This document shows, piece by piece, positions 44,941 through 52,977 of a DNA stretch of 64,000 bases. The notes below the pieces were generated by a model that was given only the letters and a program-made list of their open reading frames with translations, searched no databases and was not told the DNA's origin. The stretch's first letter is position 1. Each line of letters starts with the position of its first letter. Source of the DNA: Firmicutes bacterium ASF500 (GTDB taxonomy: Bacteria; Bacillota; Clostridia; Oscillospirales; Oscillospiraceae); contig CP097573.1 of NCBI GenBank assembly GCA_000492175.2, positions 2,108,001 through 2,172,000 of the forward strand. The letters run 5' to 3'. Position numbers and translations under genes: made by a program.

Positions 44941-45514
44941 AATCAATAAATTCCACTCCGCCGGTCTCGCTCATGGACTTGACCCGGGCCAGGGACTCCA
45001 CCCGGATTCCCTTGGCCCGCAGGCGGTCCCCTCCGGGTTGAAAGGCCTTTTCAATGACGATGCCCGCCCCGGCCAGCTGGGCCCCGGACTGGCTCACCAG
45101 GTCGGTCAGCCCCTCCAACGCCGCGCCGTTGGCTAAAAAATCGTCGATAATCAGCACTCTGTCCCCCGGGCCCAAAAATTTCCGGGAGACGATCACATCG
45201 TAGACCCTTCCGTGGGTGAAGGACTCCACCTGGGTGGCGTACACCGCCCCGGCGATATTTTTGCTCTGGCTCTTCTTGGCGAAGACCACGGGACAATGAA
45301 AGTGCCGGGCCGCGATGCAGGCGATCCCGATGCCCGAGGCCTCGATGGTCAGGATTTTATTGACGCCGCAGCCCTCAAACCGCCGCTTGAACTCCTTTCC
45401 GATCTCCTCGAAGAGGTCAATGTCCATCTGATGGTTCAGAAAGCTGTCCACCTTCAGCACGTCGGTCCCCTTCACGATTCCGTCCTGCCGGATGCGCTGT
45501 TTCAGCAATTCCAC
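44939..45514 (-). CDS. xpt: Xanthine phosphoribosyltransferase
   Basis: A 191-residue type I phosphoribosyltransferase converting xanthine and PRPP to XMP. It aligns by eye over its whole length with Bacillus Xpt: LKVDSFLNHQMDIDLFEEIG near the start, PRPP loop VLIIDDFLANGAALEGL and IVIEKAFQPGGDRL. The start is taken as GTG 45514, matching the family's usual N-terminus. The much longer open frame to 45703 is artefactual. No purine riboswitch is visible upstream. Confidence 0.9.
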   Translation of the reverse strand: MELLKQRIRQDGIVKGTDVLKVDSFLNHQMDIDLFEEIGKEFKRRFEGCGVNKILTIEASGIGIACIAARHFHCPVVFAKKSQSKNIAGAVYATQVESFTHGRVYDVIVSRKFLGPGDRVLIIDDFLANGAALEGLTDLVSQSGAQLAGAGIVIEKAFQPGGDRLRAKGIRVESLARVKSMSETGGVEFID

Positions 45515-45591
45515 ATGCTCCACCGCCTTTTTTATAGTTCTTCCATTGTATCGGATATTTCTTCGACCCGCAACCCCCTTTTTCGTCCCTC

Positions 45592-45605
45592 CTTCCCCGG
45601 GAAAT
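45592..45605. promoter_or_regulatory. Possible Noc-binding site
   Basis: CTTCCCCGGGAAAT matches the Bacillus Noc consensus ATTTCCCGGGAAAT at 12 of 14 positions. It lies 117 bp before the noc-like gene. One such match in this length is only suggestive. Confidence 0.35.
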
Positions 45606-45721
45606 TTTTTGGGGGCGTCAGCGTTCGACGGTCTCTTTTCCAATTTATGGTAAACTATGGTCAGAAGCAAGAGGCCGACGCCCCACAGCCGGGTGATGTA
45701 CATGAGAAAGGTGGTTTATTT

Positions 45722-46531
45722 ATGTGGCCGCTGACCAAAAAAGGACTTTTTGAGACAGGACGCGTGTTATTTCTCTCCCCGGACGCCATTTATCCAAATC
45801 CCGACCAGCCCAGGCGCACCTTCGACCAGTCGGGCCTGGAGGAGCTGTCCGCCTCCATCCGGGAGCTGGGGGTGCTCCAGCCCCTGACCGTCCGCCGCCG
45901 GGAGGGCCGGTGGGAGCTGGTGGCCGGGGAGCGCCGCCTGCGTGCGGCCCGGCTGGCCGGGCTGGATGAGGTGCCCTGCCTGTCCATCCAGACGGACAGC
46001 CAGTCCTCCTCGGTACTGGCGCTGGTGGAAAATCTCCAGCGCCGGGACCTGGACTTCTGGGAAGAGGCCCTGGCCCTCCGCCGCCTCATCGACACCTACC
46101 ACATCTCCCAGGAGGAGGCCGCGCGGCGGGTGGGCAAGAGTCAATCCGCCGTGGCCAATAAGCTACGGCTGCTGCGGCTGTCCTCAGACACCCTCTCCCT
46201 CCTCCGGGACGGCGGGGCCACCGAGCGCCACGCCCGGGCCCTCCTCCGGCTGGATACGGCGGAGCGCCAGCTGGACGCCGCCCGCCAGGTGGTCAGCCAG
46301 GGGCTGACCGTGGCCCAGACTGAGGCCCTGGTGGACAGCCTGCTGGCCGCCAAGCCCGCGCCCCCTCGAAAGCGGCCCACCTTTATTGTCAAGGACGTGC
46401 GCCTCTTCCTCAACACCATCACCCACAGCCTGGACGTGATGCGCTCCGCCGGAGTGGACGCCCAGTGCAGCCGGGAGGACCGGGAGGAGGAAATTTTGCT
46501 CACCATCCACATCCCCCGCCGTGCGGGCTGA
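45722..46531 (+). CDS. noc: ParB-family nucleoid occlusion protein Noc
   Basis: A 269-residue ParB/Noc family protein. The N-terminal CTPase domain (about 18-108) has PNPDQPRRTFDQSGLEEL, the LTVRRREGRWELVAGERRLR box and ALVENLQRRDL. A helix-turn-helix (about 120-160: HISQEEAARRVGKSQSAVAN) and a C-terminal dimerisation part follow. ATG at 45722 is preceded by AAAGGTGG. A parS site begins at its stop codon. Because a second ParB (spo0J) lies downstream beside soj, this first copy is best read as Noc, which blocks division over DNA. Confidence 0.85.
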   Translation: MWPLTKKGLFETGRVLFLSPDAIYPNPDQPRRTFDQSGLEELSASIRELGVLQPLTVRRREGRWELVAGERRLRAARLAGLDEVPCLSIQTDSQSSSVLALVENLQRRDLDFWEEALALRRLIDTYHISQEEAARRVGKSQSAVANKLRLLRLSSDTLSLLRDGGATERHARALLRLDTAERQLDAARQVVSQGLTVAQTEALVDSLLAAKPAPPRKRPTFIVKDVRLFLNTITHSLDVMRSAGVDAQCSREDREEEILLTIHIPRRAG

Positions 46532-46547
46532 TGTTTCACGTGAAACA
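46532..46547. promoter_or_regulatory. parS site 1
   Basis: TGTTTCACGTGAAACA is a perfect 16-bp match to the conserved parS sequence bound by Spo0J/ParB. It begins one base after the first bases of the noc stop codon. Confidence 0.92.
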
Positions 46548-46599
46548 TCGGCCTGCGGCGGCGAAAGCTTCCCTCCGGGGAAGCTTTTTTATTTTTTAC

Positions 46600-46731
46600 C
46601 AGGGAAAGCAATTTTGAAAAGATAATACCGCATTTGTAGGGCGCGACGACTCGGCGCGCCGCTGTTGGTCAGATTTTACAAACGGCGCGCCGGGGTCGTC
46701 GCGCCCTACAGACGCAAAATTGATTTCCCTG
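46600..46731. repeat. MITE-like element, 132 bp (copy 2), with 9-bp target duplication
   Basis: Terminal inverted repeats CAGGGAAAGCAATTTTG and CAGGGAAATCAATTTTG enclose the TGTAGGGCGCGACGAC...CCCTACA palindrome (46635-46710). It is flanked by perfect direct repeats ATTTTTTAC (46591-46599 and 46732-46740). It is inserted between parS and the soj promoter. Structure and length match 34668-34799. Confidence 0.88.
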
Positions 46732-46749
46732 ATTTTTTACGCAAAACGG

Positions 46750-46778
46750 TTGAAATCTTCTCCCACCATTGTTATAAT
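46750..46778 (+). promoter_or_regulatory. soj-spo0J promoter
   Basis: -35 TTGAAA (46750-46755), 17 bp, -10 TATAAT (46773-46778). It lies 10 bp after the right target duplication of the MITE. Confidence 0.7.
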
Positions 46779-46828
46779 ACAAAGTTGCACAACTCTATTT
46801 TCAGTCCAACCACATAGGAGGCATCCCA

Positions 46829-47581
46829 ATGGCAAAAATCATCGCCGTTGTCAATCAAAAGGGCGGGGTGGGCAAGACCACCACCACCGTAAACATAACC
46901 GCCGCCCTCCATGAGGCGGGCAAACGGGTCCTGCTGTGCGACTTCGACCCCCAGGCCAACGCCACCTCGGGGATGGGTGTGGACAAAAACACCGCCTCCC
47001 CCAACATCTATGACGTTCTGGTCAGCGGAGCGGAGCCGTCCAAGGCGGTGGTATCCACCAAGTTCGGCGACGTACTGCCCTCCAACAAGGCGCTGGCCGG
47101 CGCAGGCATTGAGATGATCGGCATTGAGGACCGGGAAAACCTGCTGAAACAGGCGCTGGACGGTCTGGCGGACCGGTACGACTTCATCTTTATCGACTGC
47201 CCCCCCTCCCTGGAGCTGCTCACCGTCAACGCCCTGTGCGCCGCCGGCTCCCTGCTGGTGCCGGTCCAGTGTGAGTATTACGCACTGGAGGGCCTGAGCG
47301 ACCTGCTGGCTACCGTCCGGCTGGTGAAGCGGCGGCTGAACCCGTCCCTCAATATGGAAGGAGTCCTCCTCACCATGTTCGACAGCCGGACCAATCTGTC
47401 CCTCCAGGTGGCGGAGGAAGTCAAGCGCCACTTCCCCGGCCAGGTCTACGCCACCGTCATCCCCCGGAATGTCCGCCTGTCCGAGGCCCCCAGCCACGGC
47501 AAGCCCATCACTGCCTACGACGCCTACTCCCGGGGGGCGGAGGCCTACCGGCTGCTGGCTGAGGAAATGATTGCGAGGTAA
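46829..47581 (+). CDS. soj: Chromosome partition ATPase ParA/Soj
   Basis: A 250-residue ParA ATPase with deviant Walker A KGGVGKTTTTVNI (about 11-23), Walker A' DFDPQANATSG and Walker B FIFIDCPPSLELL. Soj acts with Spo0J in origin segregation and in control of DnaA and sporulation. ATG follows AGGAGG at about 8 nt. It is first in an operon with spo0J and a coiled-coil membrane protein gene. Full length and intact. Confidence 0.96.
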   Translation: MAKIIAVVNQKGGVGKTTTTVNITAALHEAGKRVLLCDFDPQANATSGMGVDKNTASPNIYDVLVSGAEPSKAVVSTKFGDVLPSNKALAGAGIEMIGIEDRENLLKQALDGLADRYDFIFIDCPPSLELLTVNALCAAGSLLVPVQCEYYALEGLSDLLATVRLVKRRLNPSLNMEGVLLTMFDSRTNLSLQVAEEVKRHFPGQVYATVIPRNVRLSEAPSHGKPITAYDAYSRGAEAYRLLAEEMIAR

Positions 47582-47589
47582 ATAGTAAA

Positions 47590-48483
47590 ATGGCAAAACG
47601 AAATACAGAACTGGGCCTGGGCCGGGGGCTGAACGCCCTGCTGGGCGACCCGGACCTGCCAGATCAGAACGAGGGGTCCATCTCCCTGCCCATCTCCCAG
47701 GTGGAGCCCGGACTGAATCAGCCCCGGAAGCGGTTTGACGAGGACGCCCTGTCCGACCTGGCCGACTCCATCCGGGTCCACGGCATCATTCAGCCCCTGA
47801 CCGTCCGGCGGCTGGCCACCGGCTACTATCAGATCATCGCCGGGGAACGGCGGTGGCGGGCGGCAAAGGCCGCCGGTTTGCAGGAGGTCCCCGCCGTCAT
47901 CATTGAGGCGGACGACCGGAAGGTAATGGAGCTGGGCCTGATTGAAAACCTCCAGCGGGAGGACCTGAATCCCGCCGAGGAGGCCAGAGGCTACCGCACC
48001 CTGATGGAGGAGTACGGCCTGACTCAGGAGCAGGTAGCCCAGCAGATGGGCAAATCCCGTCCGGCCATCACCAACACCCTACGCCTTCTGGCCCTGCCCA
48101 AAGAGGTCATGACCCTGGTGGAGGAGGGCTCCCTCTCCGCCGGACACGCCCGGGCCATCCTGGGCGCCCCCTCCCCCGCCCTGCAAAAGGAGGCGGCTAA
48201 GCGAGTGGTGGAGAGCCAGCTGTCCGTCCGCCAGACGGAGGCCCTGGTAAAGGCCCTCCAGAAGGAGAAAAAAGAGGAGGCCAAGCCGGAGGGCCCCGAT
48301 CTGTCCCTCTACCTGGGCGAGCTGGAAAAGGACCTGTCGGGCCGTCTGGGCCGAAAGGTGAAAATCGCCCACAAGGGCAAAAAGGGCCGCATTGAGCTGG
48401 AATACTACAACGAGCAGGACATGGAAGCCCTTCTGGCCCTGCTCCAGCATCTCAACAGCGAGGGGGGTGCGGTTTATGGCTGA
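47590..48483 (+). CDS. spo0J: Chromosome partition protein ParB/Spo0J
   Basis: A 297-residue ParB CTPase: LGRGLNALLGDPDLP at the start (ParA-activating N-terminus), LTVRRLATGYYQIIAGERRW box, LIENLQREDLNPAEEARGY, and a helix-turn-helix (GLTQEQVAQQMGKSRPAITN). It loads at parS, here at 46532 and 49066, and spreads as a clamp. The gene is 8 bp after soj and overlaps the next gene by 8 bp. Intact. Confidence 0.96.
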   Translation: MAKRNTELGLGRGLNALLGDPDLPDQNEGSISLPISQVEPGLNQPRKRFDEDALSDLADSIRVHGIIQPLTVRRLATGYYQIIAGERRWRAAKAAGLQEVPAVIIEADDRKVMELGLIENLQREDLNPAEEARGYRTLMEEYGLTQEQVAQQMGKSRPAITNTLRLLALPKEVMTLVEEGSLSAGHARAILGAPSPALQKEAAKRVVESQLSVRQTEALVKALQKEKKEEAKPEGPDLSLYLGELEKDLSGRLGRKVKIAHKGKKGRIELEYYNEQDMEALLALLQHLNSEGGAVYG

Positions 48484-49063
48484 GGACCGTCAGCAGTCCA
48501 TGGAGGAGCAGGACGCCCCGCCCCCCGCCTCTCGGGTCACCCGAGGCCAGCAGCGCCGCCGCCAGCGGTCAGTCTTTCAATACGTCACCATCCTCTTTGC
48601 CGCCGCCCTGGTGCTTCTGCTCTACACCTTTATGATGGAGCGCCGCCAGTTTGAACAGCAGCAGGAGCAGGACCAGGCCAACATCAGCGACCTACAGCAG
48701 CAGTCCACCTCCGCCGTCCAGCGGCTGGAGCGGCTGATCGCGGAGAACGAGGCCCTCAAGGATCAGCTGGAGGAGCAAAAAGCCCAGCTGGACGCCCTCC
48801 AGGACCGGCACGACCAGCTGGAAGCCGACTACAACGTCTCAGAGCAGGCCAACGCCGACCTGGGACGGGAGGCCGAGGCCCTGGAGCATCTCTGTCTCCT
48901 GGAGCGGGCTTACAGTCAAAAGAAATATAATCAATGCCGGGAGATCATCCAGCAAATGGGGGAGCTGCTTCCCAACTACCTCCCCCACGCCAGCGCCCTG
49001 GGAGAGGATCAGCCCTCCCCCGCCGCCCGGTATCAGGAAATATACGACAAGGTTATGAAATAA
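48476..49063 (+). CDS. Membrane-anchored coiled-coil protein
   Basis: A 195-residue protein with a basic, Gln/Arg-rich cytoplasmic N-terminus (1-35), one membrane helix (about 36-54, VTILFAAALVLLLYTF) and a long coiled coil (about 62-135) with many Glu/Gln heptads, then a small C-terminal helical region. It overlaps spo0J by 8 bp, with AGGGGGGTG as ribosome binding site, so it is co-translated. The layout recalls DivIC/FtsL-like or SMC-related membrane proteins, but I see no specific family match. Confidence 0.75.
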   Translation: MAEDRQQSMEEQDAPPPASRVTRGQQRRRQRSVFQYVTILFAAALVLLLYTFMMERRQFEQQQEQDQANISDLQQQSTSAVQRLERLIAENEALKDQLEEQKAQLDALQDRHDQLEADYNVSEQANADLGREAEALEHLCLLERAYSQKKYNQCREIIQQMGELLPNYLPHASALGEDQPSPAARYQEIYDKVMK

Positions 49064-49065
49064 AA

Positions 49066-49081
49066 TGTTTCACGTGAAACC
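49066..49081. promoter_or_regulatory. parS site 2
   Basis: TGTTTCACGTGAAACC contains the perfect 14-bp palindrome GTTTCACGTGAAAC and matches consensus parS at 15 of 16 bases. It lies between the soj-spo0J operon and serS. Confidence 0.88.
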
Positions 49082-49116
49082 TAAGAACTGATTATAATTG
49101 AAGGAGAGAATATACC

Positions 49117-50418
49117 ATGCTTGACATTCGATTCATCCGGGAGAACCCGGAGGCCGTGAAGGAAAACATTAAGAAGAAGTTCCAGGGCCAGAAGCTCCCC
49201 CTAGTGGATGAGGTGCTGGCTCTGGACGCCGAGAACCGGGCCGCTATGTCCGAGGCCAACGACCTCCGGGCCGCCCGGAACACCCTCAGCAAGCAGGTGG
49301 GCATGCTCATGGGCCAGGCCAAGAAGGACCCCTCCAAGCTGGCCGAGGCCGAGGAGGCCAAGTCCAAGGTAAAGGCCAACGCCGACCGGCTGGCCCAGCT
49401 GGAGGAGAAGGAGACCGAGCTGGCCGAGAAGATTCGCAGAATCATGCTCCTCATTCCCAATATCATCGACCCCTCCGTCCCCATCGGCCCCGACGACTCC
49501 GCCAACGTGGAGGTGGAGCGGTTCGGCGAGCCGGTCACCCCCGACTTTGAGATCCCCTACCACACCGAGATCATGGAGCGGTTCAACGGCGTGGACATGG
49601 ACGCCGCCGGCCGGGTGTCGGGCAACGGGTTCTACTATCTCATGGGCGACGTGGCCCGCCTCCACGAGGCGGTGCTGGCCTACGCCCGGGACTTTATGAT
49701 CGGCAAGGGCTTCACCTTCTGCATTCCCCCCTTCATGATTCACGGCAACGTGGTGGAGGGCGTTATGAGCCAGACCGATATGGAGGCCATGATGTACAAG
49801 ATCGAGGGGGAGGACCTCTACCTCATCGGCACCAGCGAGCACTCCATGATCGGCAAGTTCATCGACCAGATCATCCCTGAAAACTCCCTGCCCCAGACCC
49901 TCACCTCCTACTCCCCCTGCTTCCGCAAGGAGAAGGGCGCTCACGGCATCGAGGAGCGGGGCGTCTACCGCATCCACCAGTTTGAGAAGCAGGAGATGAT
50001 CGTGGTCTGCAAGCCCGAGGAGTCCATGGACTGGTACGAGAAGATGTGGCGGTACAGCGTGGAGCTCTTCCGCTCCCTGGACATCCCCGTGCGTCAGCTG
50101 GAGTGCTGCTCCGGCGACCTGGCCGATTTGAAGGTGAAGTCCTGCGACATTGAGGCCTGGTCCCCCCGTCAGCAGAAGTATTTCGAGGTCTGCTCCTGCT
50201 CCAACCTGGGGGACGCCCAGGCCCGCCGCCTGAAAATGCGGGTCAAGGGCGAGAAGGGCGCCTATCTCCCCCACACCCTGAACAACACCGTAGTGGCTCC
50301 CCCCCGTATGCTCATCGCCTTCCTGGAGAACAATCTCCAGGCTGACGGCAGCGTGACCATCCCCAAGGTGCTCCAGCCCTATATGGGCGGCCTGGAGGTC
50401 ATGGTCCCTAACAACTAA
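49117..50418 (+). CDS. serS: Seryl-tRNA synthetase
   Basis: A 433-residue class II synthetase. The N-terminal coiled-coil arm (about 30-105) contacts tRNA-Ser. The catalytic domain has motif 2 (SYSPCFRKEKGAHGIEERGV) and motif 3 (NNTVVAPPRMLIAFLENN). AAGGAGA precedes the ATG. No T-box leader fits in the short gap behind parS site 2, unlike many Firmicute serS genes. Full length. Confidence 0.97.
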   Translation: MLDIRFIRENPEAVKENIKKKFQGQKLPLVDEVLALDAENRAAMSEANDLRAARNTLSKQVGMLMGQAKKDPSKLAEAEEAKSKVKANADRLAQLEEKETELAEKIRRIMLLIPNIIDPSVPIGPDDSANVEVERFGEPVTPDFEIPYHTEIMERFNGVDMDAAGRVSGNGFYYLMGDVARLHEAVLAYARDFMIGKGFTFCIPPFMIHGNVVEGVMSQTDMEAMMYKIEGEDLYLIGTSEHSMIGKFIDQIIPENSLPQTLTSYSPCFRKEKGAHGIEERGVYRIHQFEKQEMIVVCKPEESMDWYEKMWRYSVELFRSLDIPVRQLECCSGDLADLKVKSCDIEAWSPRQQKYFEVCSCSNLGDAQARRLKMRVKGEKGAYLPHTLNNTVVAPPRMLIAFLENNLQADGSVTIPKVLQPYMGGLEVMVPNN

Positions 50419-50439
50419 GCTTGGAAAGGAGTATGTAAT

Positions 50440-51216
50440 ATGGGTATCTTTTCTTTCTTCTCCAGAGAACGGGACGACGATGAGGACGAGGACGAATTCC
50501 TGGAAGAAGAGGAGGTCCAATACGCCCCCAGCCGGGAGGCATCCAGCGGGCAGGTCTATAAGGGAATGCAGATCGAAGTGACCCTCAAGGACAGCCGCGA
50601 GCCCCTTCTCACCGGACAGGTCACCGAGCACAACGCCGCCGTCATCATTCTGGCCCGCCTGCCCGGCGAGCTGTCCTTCAAGACCGCCCCTCTGGGCGCG
50701 GACGTCAGCCTGGTGGGCTATGACAAGCGCCTGGTGCCCATCCATTTCAGCGGCACCATAGAGGAGTCCACCCGAACCAGCTTCAAGGTGAAAAACCTGA
50801 AGCGGGAGATCCACGCGGAGGTCCGGGACAATTTCCGCCTGCCTTACAGCGCTCCCGCCGCCCTCTACCGCCAGGAGGACACCCTGTTCTCCACCCCGGA
50901 AGAGTGTCAGCTGGTGGACATCAGCACCGGCGGCTGCTGCGTCCAGACCGACTACGTCCACATGGAGGACGAGATTCTCCGCATCCGGGTCAAGCTGGAC
51001 GACTACACCCCTCTCACCTTCCTGGGCCAGATCGTCCGGTGCATGGAGCGGGGCGACGGCAAGTTCCGCTATGGCATCCTCTTCGCCCAGCTCACCGAGC
51101 GTGAGACCGACTCGCTGAACAAGACCCTCTATAATCTGCAAATGGGCATCAAGGAGACCCACCGCCGCACCTCCGGCGGCAGCTGGTATAACAGCGGCTA
51201 CCACAGGGACGATTAA
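50440..51216 (+). CDS. PilZ-domain protein
   Basis: A 258-residue protein. It has an acidic N-terminal stretch (DDDEDEDEFLEEEE), a YcgR-N-like domain (about 35-120), then a PilZ domain (about 125-235) with the two c-di-GMP signatures RDNFRL (an RxxxR variant) and DISTGGCCV. It could act as a c-di-GMP effector in the cytoplasm. The arginine motif is less complete than the consensus, so binding is uncertain. GGAAAGGAG precedes the ATG; it is 21 bp after serS. Confidence 0.82.
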   Translation: MGIFSFFSRERDDDEDEDEFLEEEEVQYAPSREASSGQVYKGMQIEVTLKDSREPLLTGQVTEHNAAVIILARLPGELSFKTAPLGADVSLVGYDKRLVPIHFSGTIEESTRTSFKVKNLKREIHAEVRDNFRLPYSAPAALYRQEDTLFSTPEECQLVDISTGGCCVQTDYVHMEDEILRIRVKLDDYTPLTFLGQIVRCMERGDGKFRYGILFAQLTERETDSLNKTLYNLQMGIKETHRRTSGGSWYNSGYHRDD

Positions 51217-51228
51217 AGGGAGGGGCGT

Positions 51229-51357
51229 ATGAAAAAGCTCCTTGTCCTCTGCGCCCTCTGCTGTGCCATCATCTGCCCCGCTCAGGCGGCAGAAGCCTCC
51301 TTCTCCGACGTGGCCCCAGACGCCTGGTACGCCCCCTATGTGGAGGTGTGCGTTTAG
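51229..51357 (+). pseudogene. Remnant of an SLH-domain surface protein
   Basis: Forty-two codons from an ATG with GGGAGGGG upstream: signal peptide (MKKLLVLCALCCAIICPAQA) then ASFSDVAPDAWYAPYVEVCV and a stop. The last part is the classical start of an S-layer homology domain, which should run 40-50 residues further. The gene is cut off by a stop or deletion just before mscL. It may encode a short exported peptide but most likely it is a remnant. Confidence 0.65.
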
Positions 51358-51405
51358 TCGGGTATTATGTATACACACAAAAGATAAATGGAAGGAACAA
51401 GCCTT

Positions 51406-51801
51406 ATGAAAAAATTCATGGATGAATTTAAGCAATTCATCGCCCGAGGCAACGTGATGGATATGGCGGTGGGCGTCATCATCGGCGGAGCCTTTACCGC
51501 CATCACCACCTCCCTCATCAACGACATCATCATGCCCCTCCTGGGCATCTTCACCGGCAGTATCAGCTTTGCCGCCCTGTCCTTCACCATCAACGGGGCG
51601 GTCATCGCCTACGGCAACTTTATTCAGGCGGTTTTCAACTTCCTCATTATGGCCTTTGTGGTCTTCTGCCTGATTAAGACCATCAACCGCTTCCACCGCA
51701 AGAAGGAGGAGCCCCCCAAGGAAGAGCCCGCGCCCCCGGAGCCCTCCGCGGAGGAGAAGCTTCTCATGGAGATTCGGGACCTGTTAAAGGAGAAGCAGTA
51801 A
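51406..51801 (+). CDS. mscL: Large-conductance mechanosensitive channel MscL
   Basis: A 131-residue channel protein with the conserved N-terminal amphipathic helix ([20 protein letters not shown]), pore helix [20 protein letters not shown], second membrane helix (about 64-88) and C-terminal helix bundle ([17 protein letters not shown]). It releases solutes on hypo-osmotic shock. ATG at 51406 is the family start; an in-frame ATG 18 bp upstream adds six atypical residues. The next gene starts directly after its stop. Confidence 0.95.
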   Translation: MKKFMDEFKQFIARGNVMDMAVGVIIGGAFTAITTSLINDIIMPLLGIFTGSISFAALSFTINGAVIAYGNFIQAVFNFLIMAFVVFCLIKTINRFHRKKEEPPKEEPAPPEPSAEEKLLMEIRDLLKEKQ

Positions 51802-52137
51802 ATGTCAGAGGACAACCGCACCCCCCAGGAGGAAAAGGGCTACACTCCCGCCTCCCCCGTCAAGCGTACCCTGGCCTGGATTGGGCTGATCTATATGCTC
51901 ATCCTGCTGGCCCTGACCACCTATGGTATTTTCACCGGCACCGGCCTGGACAACCTGGGCCCTCTGCTCACCGTCCCCGGGCTCATTGGCCTGGGCGCGG
52001 TGGCGGTAGTGTCCTGGCGGACCACCGGCAGGCCGGGGAAATGGCCCGCCATCGCCCTGGCGGTAATTTGCTGGCTGCTGGCTCTGGCCACCTTGCCCAT
52101 CGGCATCGCCGGACTGATGTCCAACTTCGGAGGCTGA
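51802..52137 (+). CDS. Small membrane protein, unknown
   Basis: A 111-residue protein with a polar N-terminus and three membrane helices (about 23-43, 53-70, 80-100). Its ATG follows the mscL stop without gap, with AAGGAG inside mscL. It ends 3 bp before rsmG, so mscL, this gene and rsmG form one transcript. I do not recognise a named family. Confidence 0.72.
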   Translation: MSEDNRTPQEEKGYTPASPVKRTLAWIGLIYMLILLALTTYGIFTGTGLDNLGPLLTVPGLIGLGAVAVVSWRTTGRPGKWPAIALAVICWLLALATLPIGIAGLMSNFGG

Positions 52138-52140
52138 GCC

Positions 52141-52857
52141 ATGGAAGAAATTATTTCCGCCGGACTGAAGGAGCTGGGGCTGACCGGCCGCGTCCCAGAG
52201 GACGCCCCCGCCCAGCTGGCCCAATACGGACGAATGCTCCTGGAAAAAAACCAGGTGATGAACCTCACCGCCATCCGGGAGCCGGAGGGAGTGGCCCGGA
52301 TGCACTTTCTGGACTGCGCCGCCCTCCTGAAATACTGCGATTTTCAGGGCAAGACCCTCATCGACGTGGGCACCGGGGCGGGCTTTCCGGGGATGGTACT
52401 GAAGATTCTGGTCCCCTCTCTGAAAATCACCCTTCTTGATTCCCTGAGCAAGCGGCTGGACTGGCTCACAAAGGTCTATGAAAAGCTGGACGGTGTGGAC
52501 AGTATCGCCGCCTTCCACGGCCGGGCGGAGGAGTTCGGACTGAATAAGCGCTTTCGGGACAGCTTCGATTTCGCCACAGCCCGGGCGGTGGCCGACCTGC
52601 GGGTGCTGTGTGAGCTGTGCCTGCCCTTCATCAAGGCGGGGGGGAAATTCCTGGCGATGAAGTCCACCAACAGCGACGAGGAGCTGTCCCAGGCCGCCCA
52701 CGCCATCAAGCTTCTGGGAGGCCGGGTGTCCGCTGTGGAGGACTATACCATCCCCGGCACGGAGGTCACACACCGCCTGATCGTCATCGAAAAGCTGGCT
52801 CCCACCCTGAAGGGCTACCCCCGCCGGTGGGCAAAAATACAGAGCGCGCCCCTCTGA
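52141..52857 (+). CDS. rsmG: 16S rRNA (guanine-N7) methyltransferase RsmG
   Basis: A 238-residue SAM-dependent methyltransferase (GidB). SAM-binding motif LIDVGTGAGFPGMVLKIL (about residue 75-92), LLDSLSKRLDWL and FDFATARAVADL are typical. It methylates G527 (E. coli numbering) of 16S rRNA. Loss gives low-level streptomycin resistance in other bacteria. It sits near the origin, as is common. Start ATG with GGAGG just upstream. Full length. Confidence 0.95.
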   Translation: MEEIISAGLKELGLTGRVPEDAPAQLAQYGRMLLEKNQVMNLTAIREPEGVARMHFLDCAALLKYCDFQGKTLIDVGTGAGFPGMVLKILVPSLKITLLDSLSKRLDWLTKVYEKLDGVDSIAAFHGRAEEFGLNKRFRDSFDFATARAVADLRVLCELCLPFIKAGGKFLAMKSTNSDEELSQAAHAIKLLGGRVSAVEDYTIPGTEVTHRLIVIEKLAPTLKGYPRRWAKIQSAPL

Positions 52858-52922
52858 GGGGTGAGTTTTCCAAAAAAATCCGTCAATATGTAAATTTTTT
52901 CTAAAAACTCCGCAAAAAAAGG

Positions 52923-52950
52923 TTGACGGATGGCAGATTTGTGATACACT
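52923..52950 (+). promoter_or_regulatory. Promoter of the MinD-like gene
   Basis: -35 TTGACG (52923-52928), 16 bp, -10 TACACT (52945-52950), 27 bp before the start codon. Confidence 0.6.
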
Positions 52951-52977
52951 AACACTATGAATTAGGAGGTTTCTTCC

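Noticed and set aside
45515..45721. Purine riboswitch upstream of xpt
   Set aside because: The conserved purine aptamer core and paired loops are not found on the minus strand here.
49201..51696. 831-codon minus-strand frame opposite serS, the PilZ gene and mscL
   Set aside because: It covers three clear plus-strand genes and has a His/Gly/Leu-rich shadow composition.
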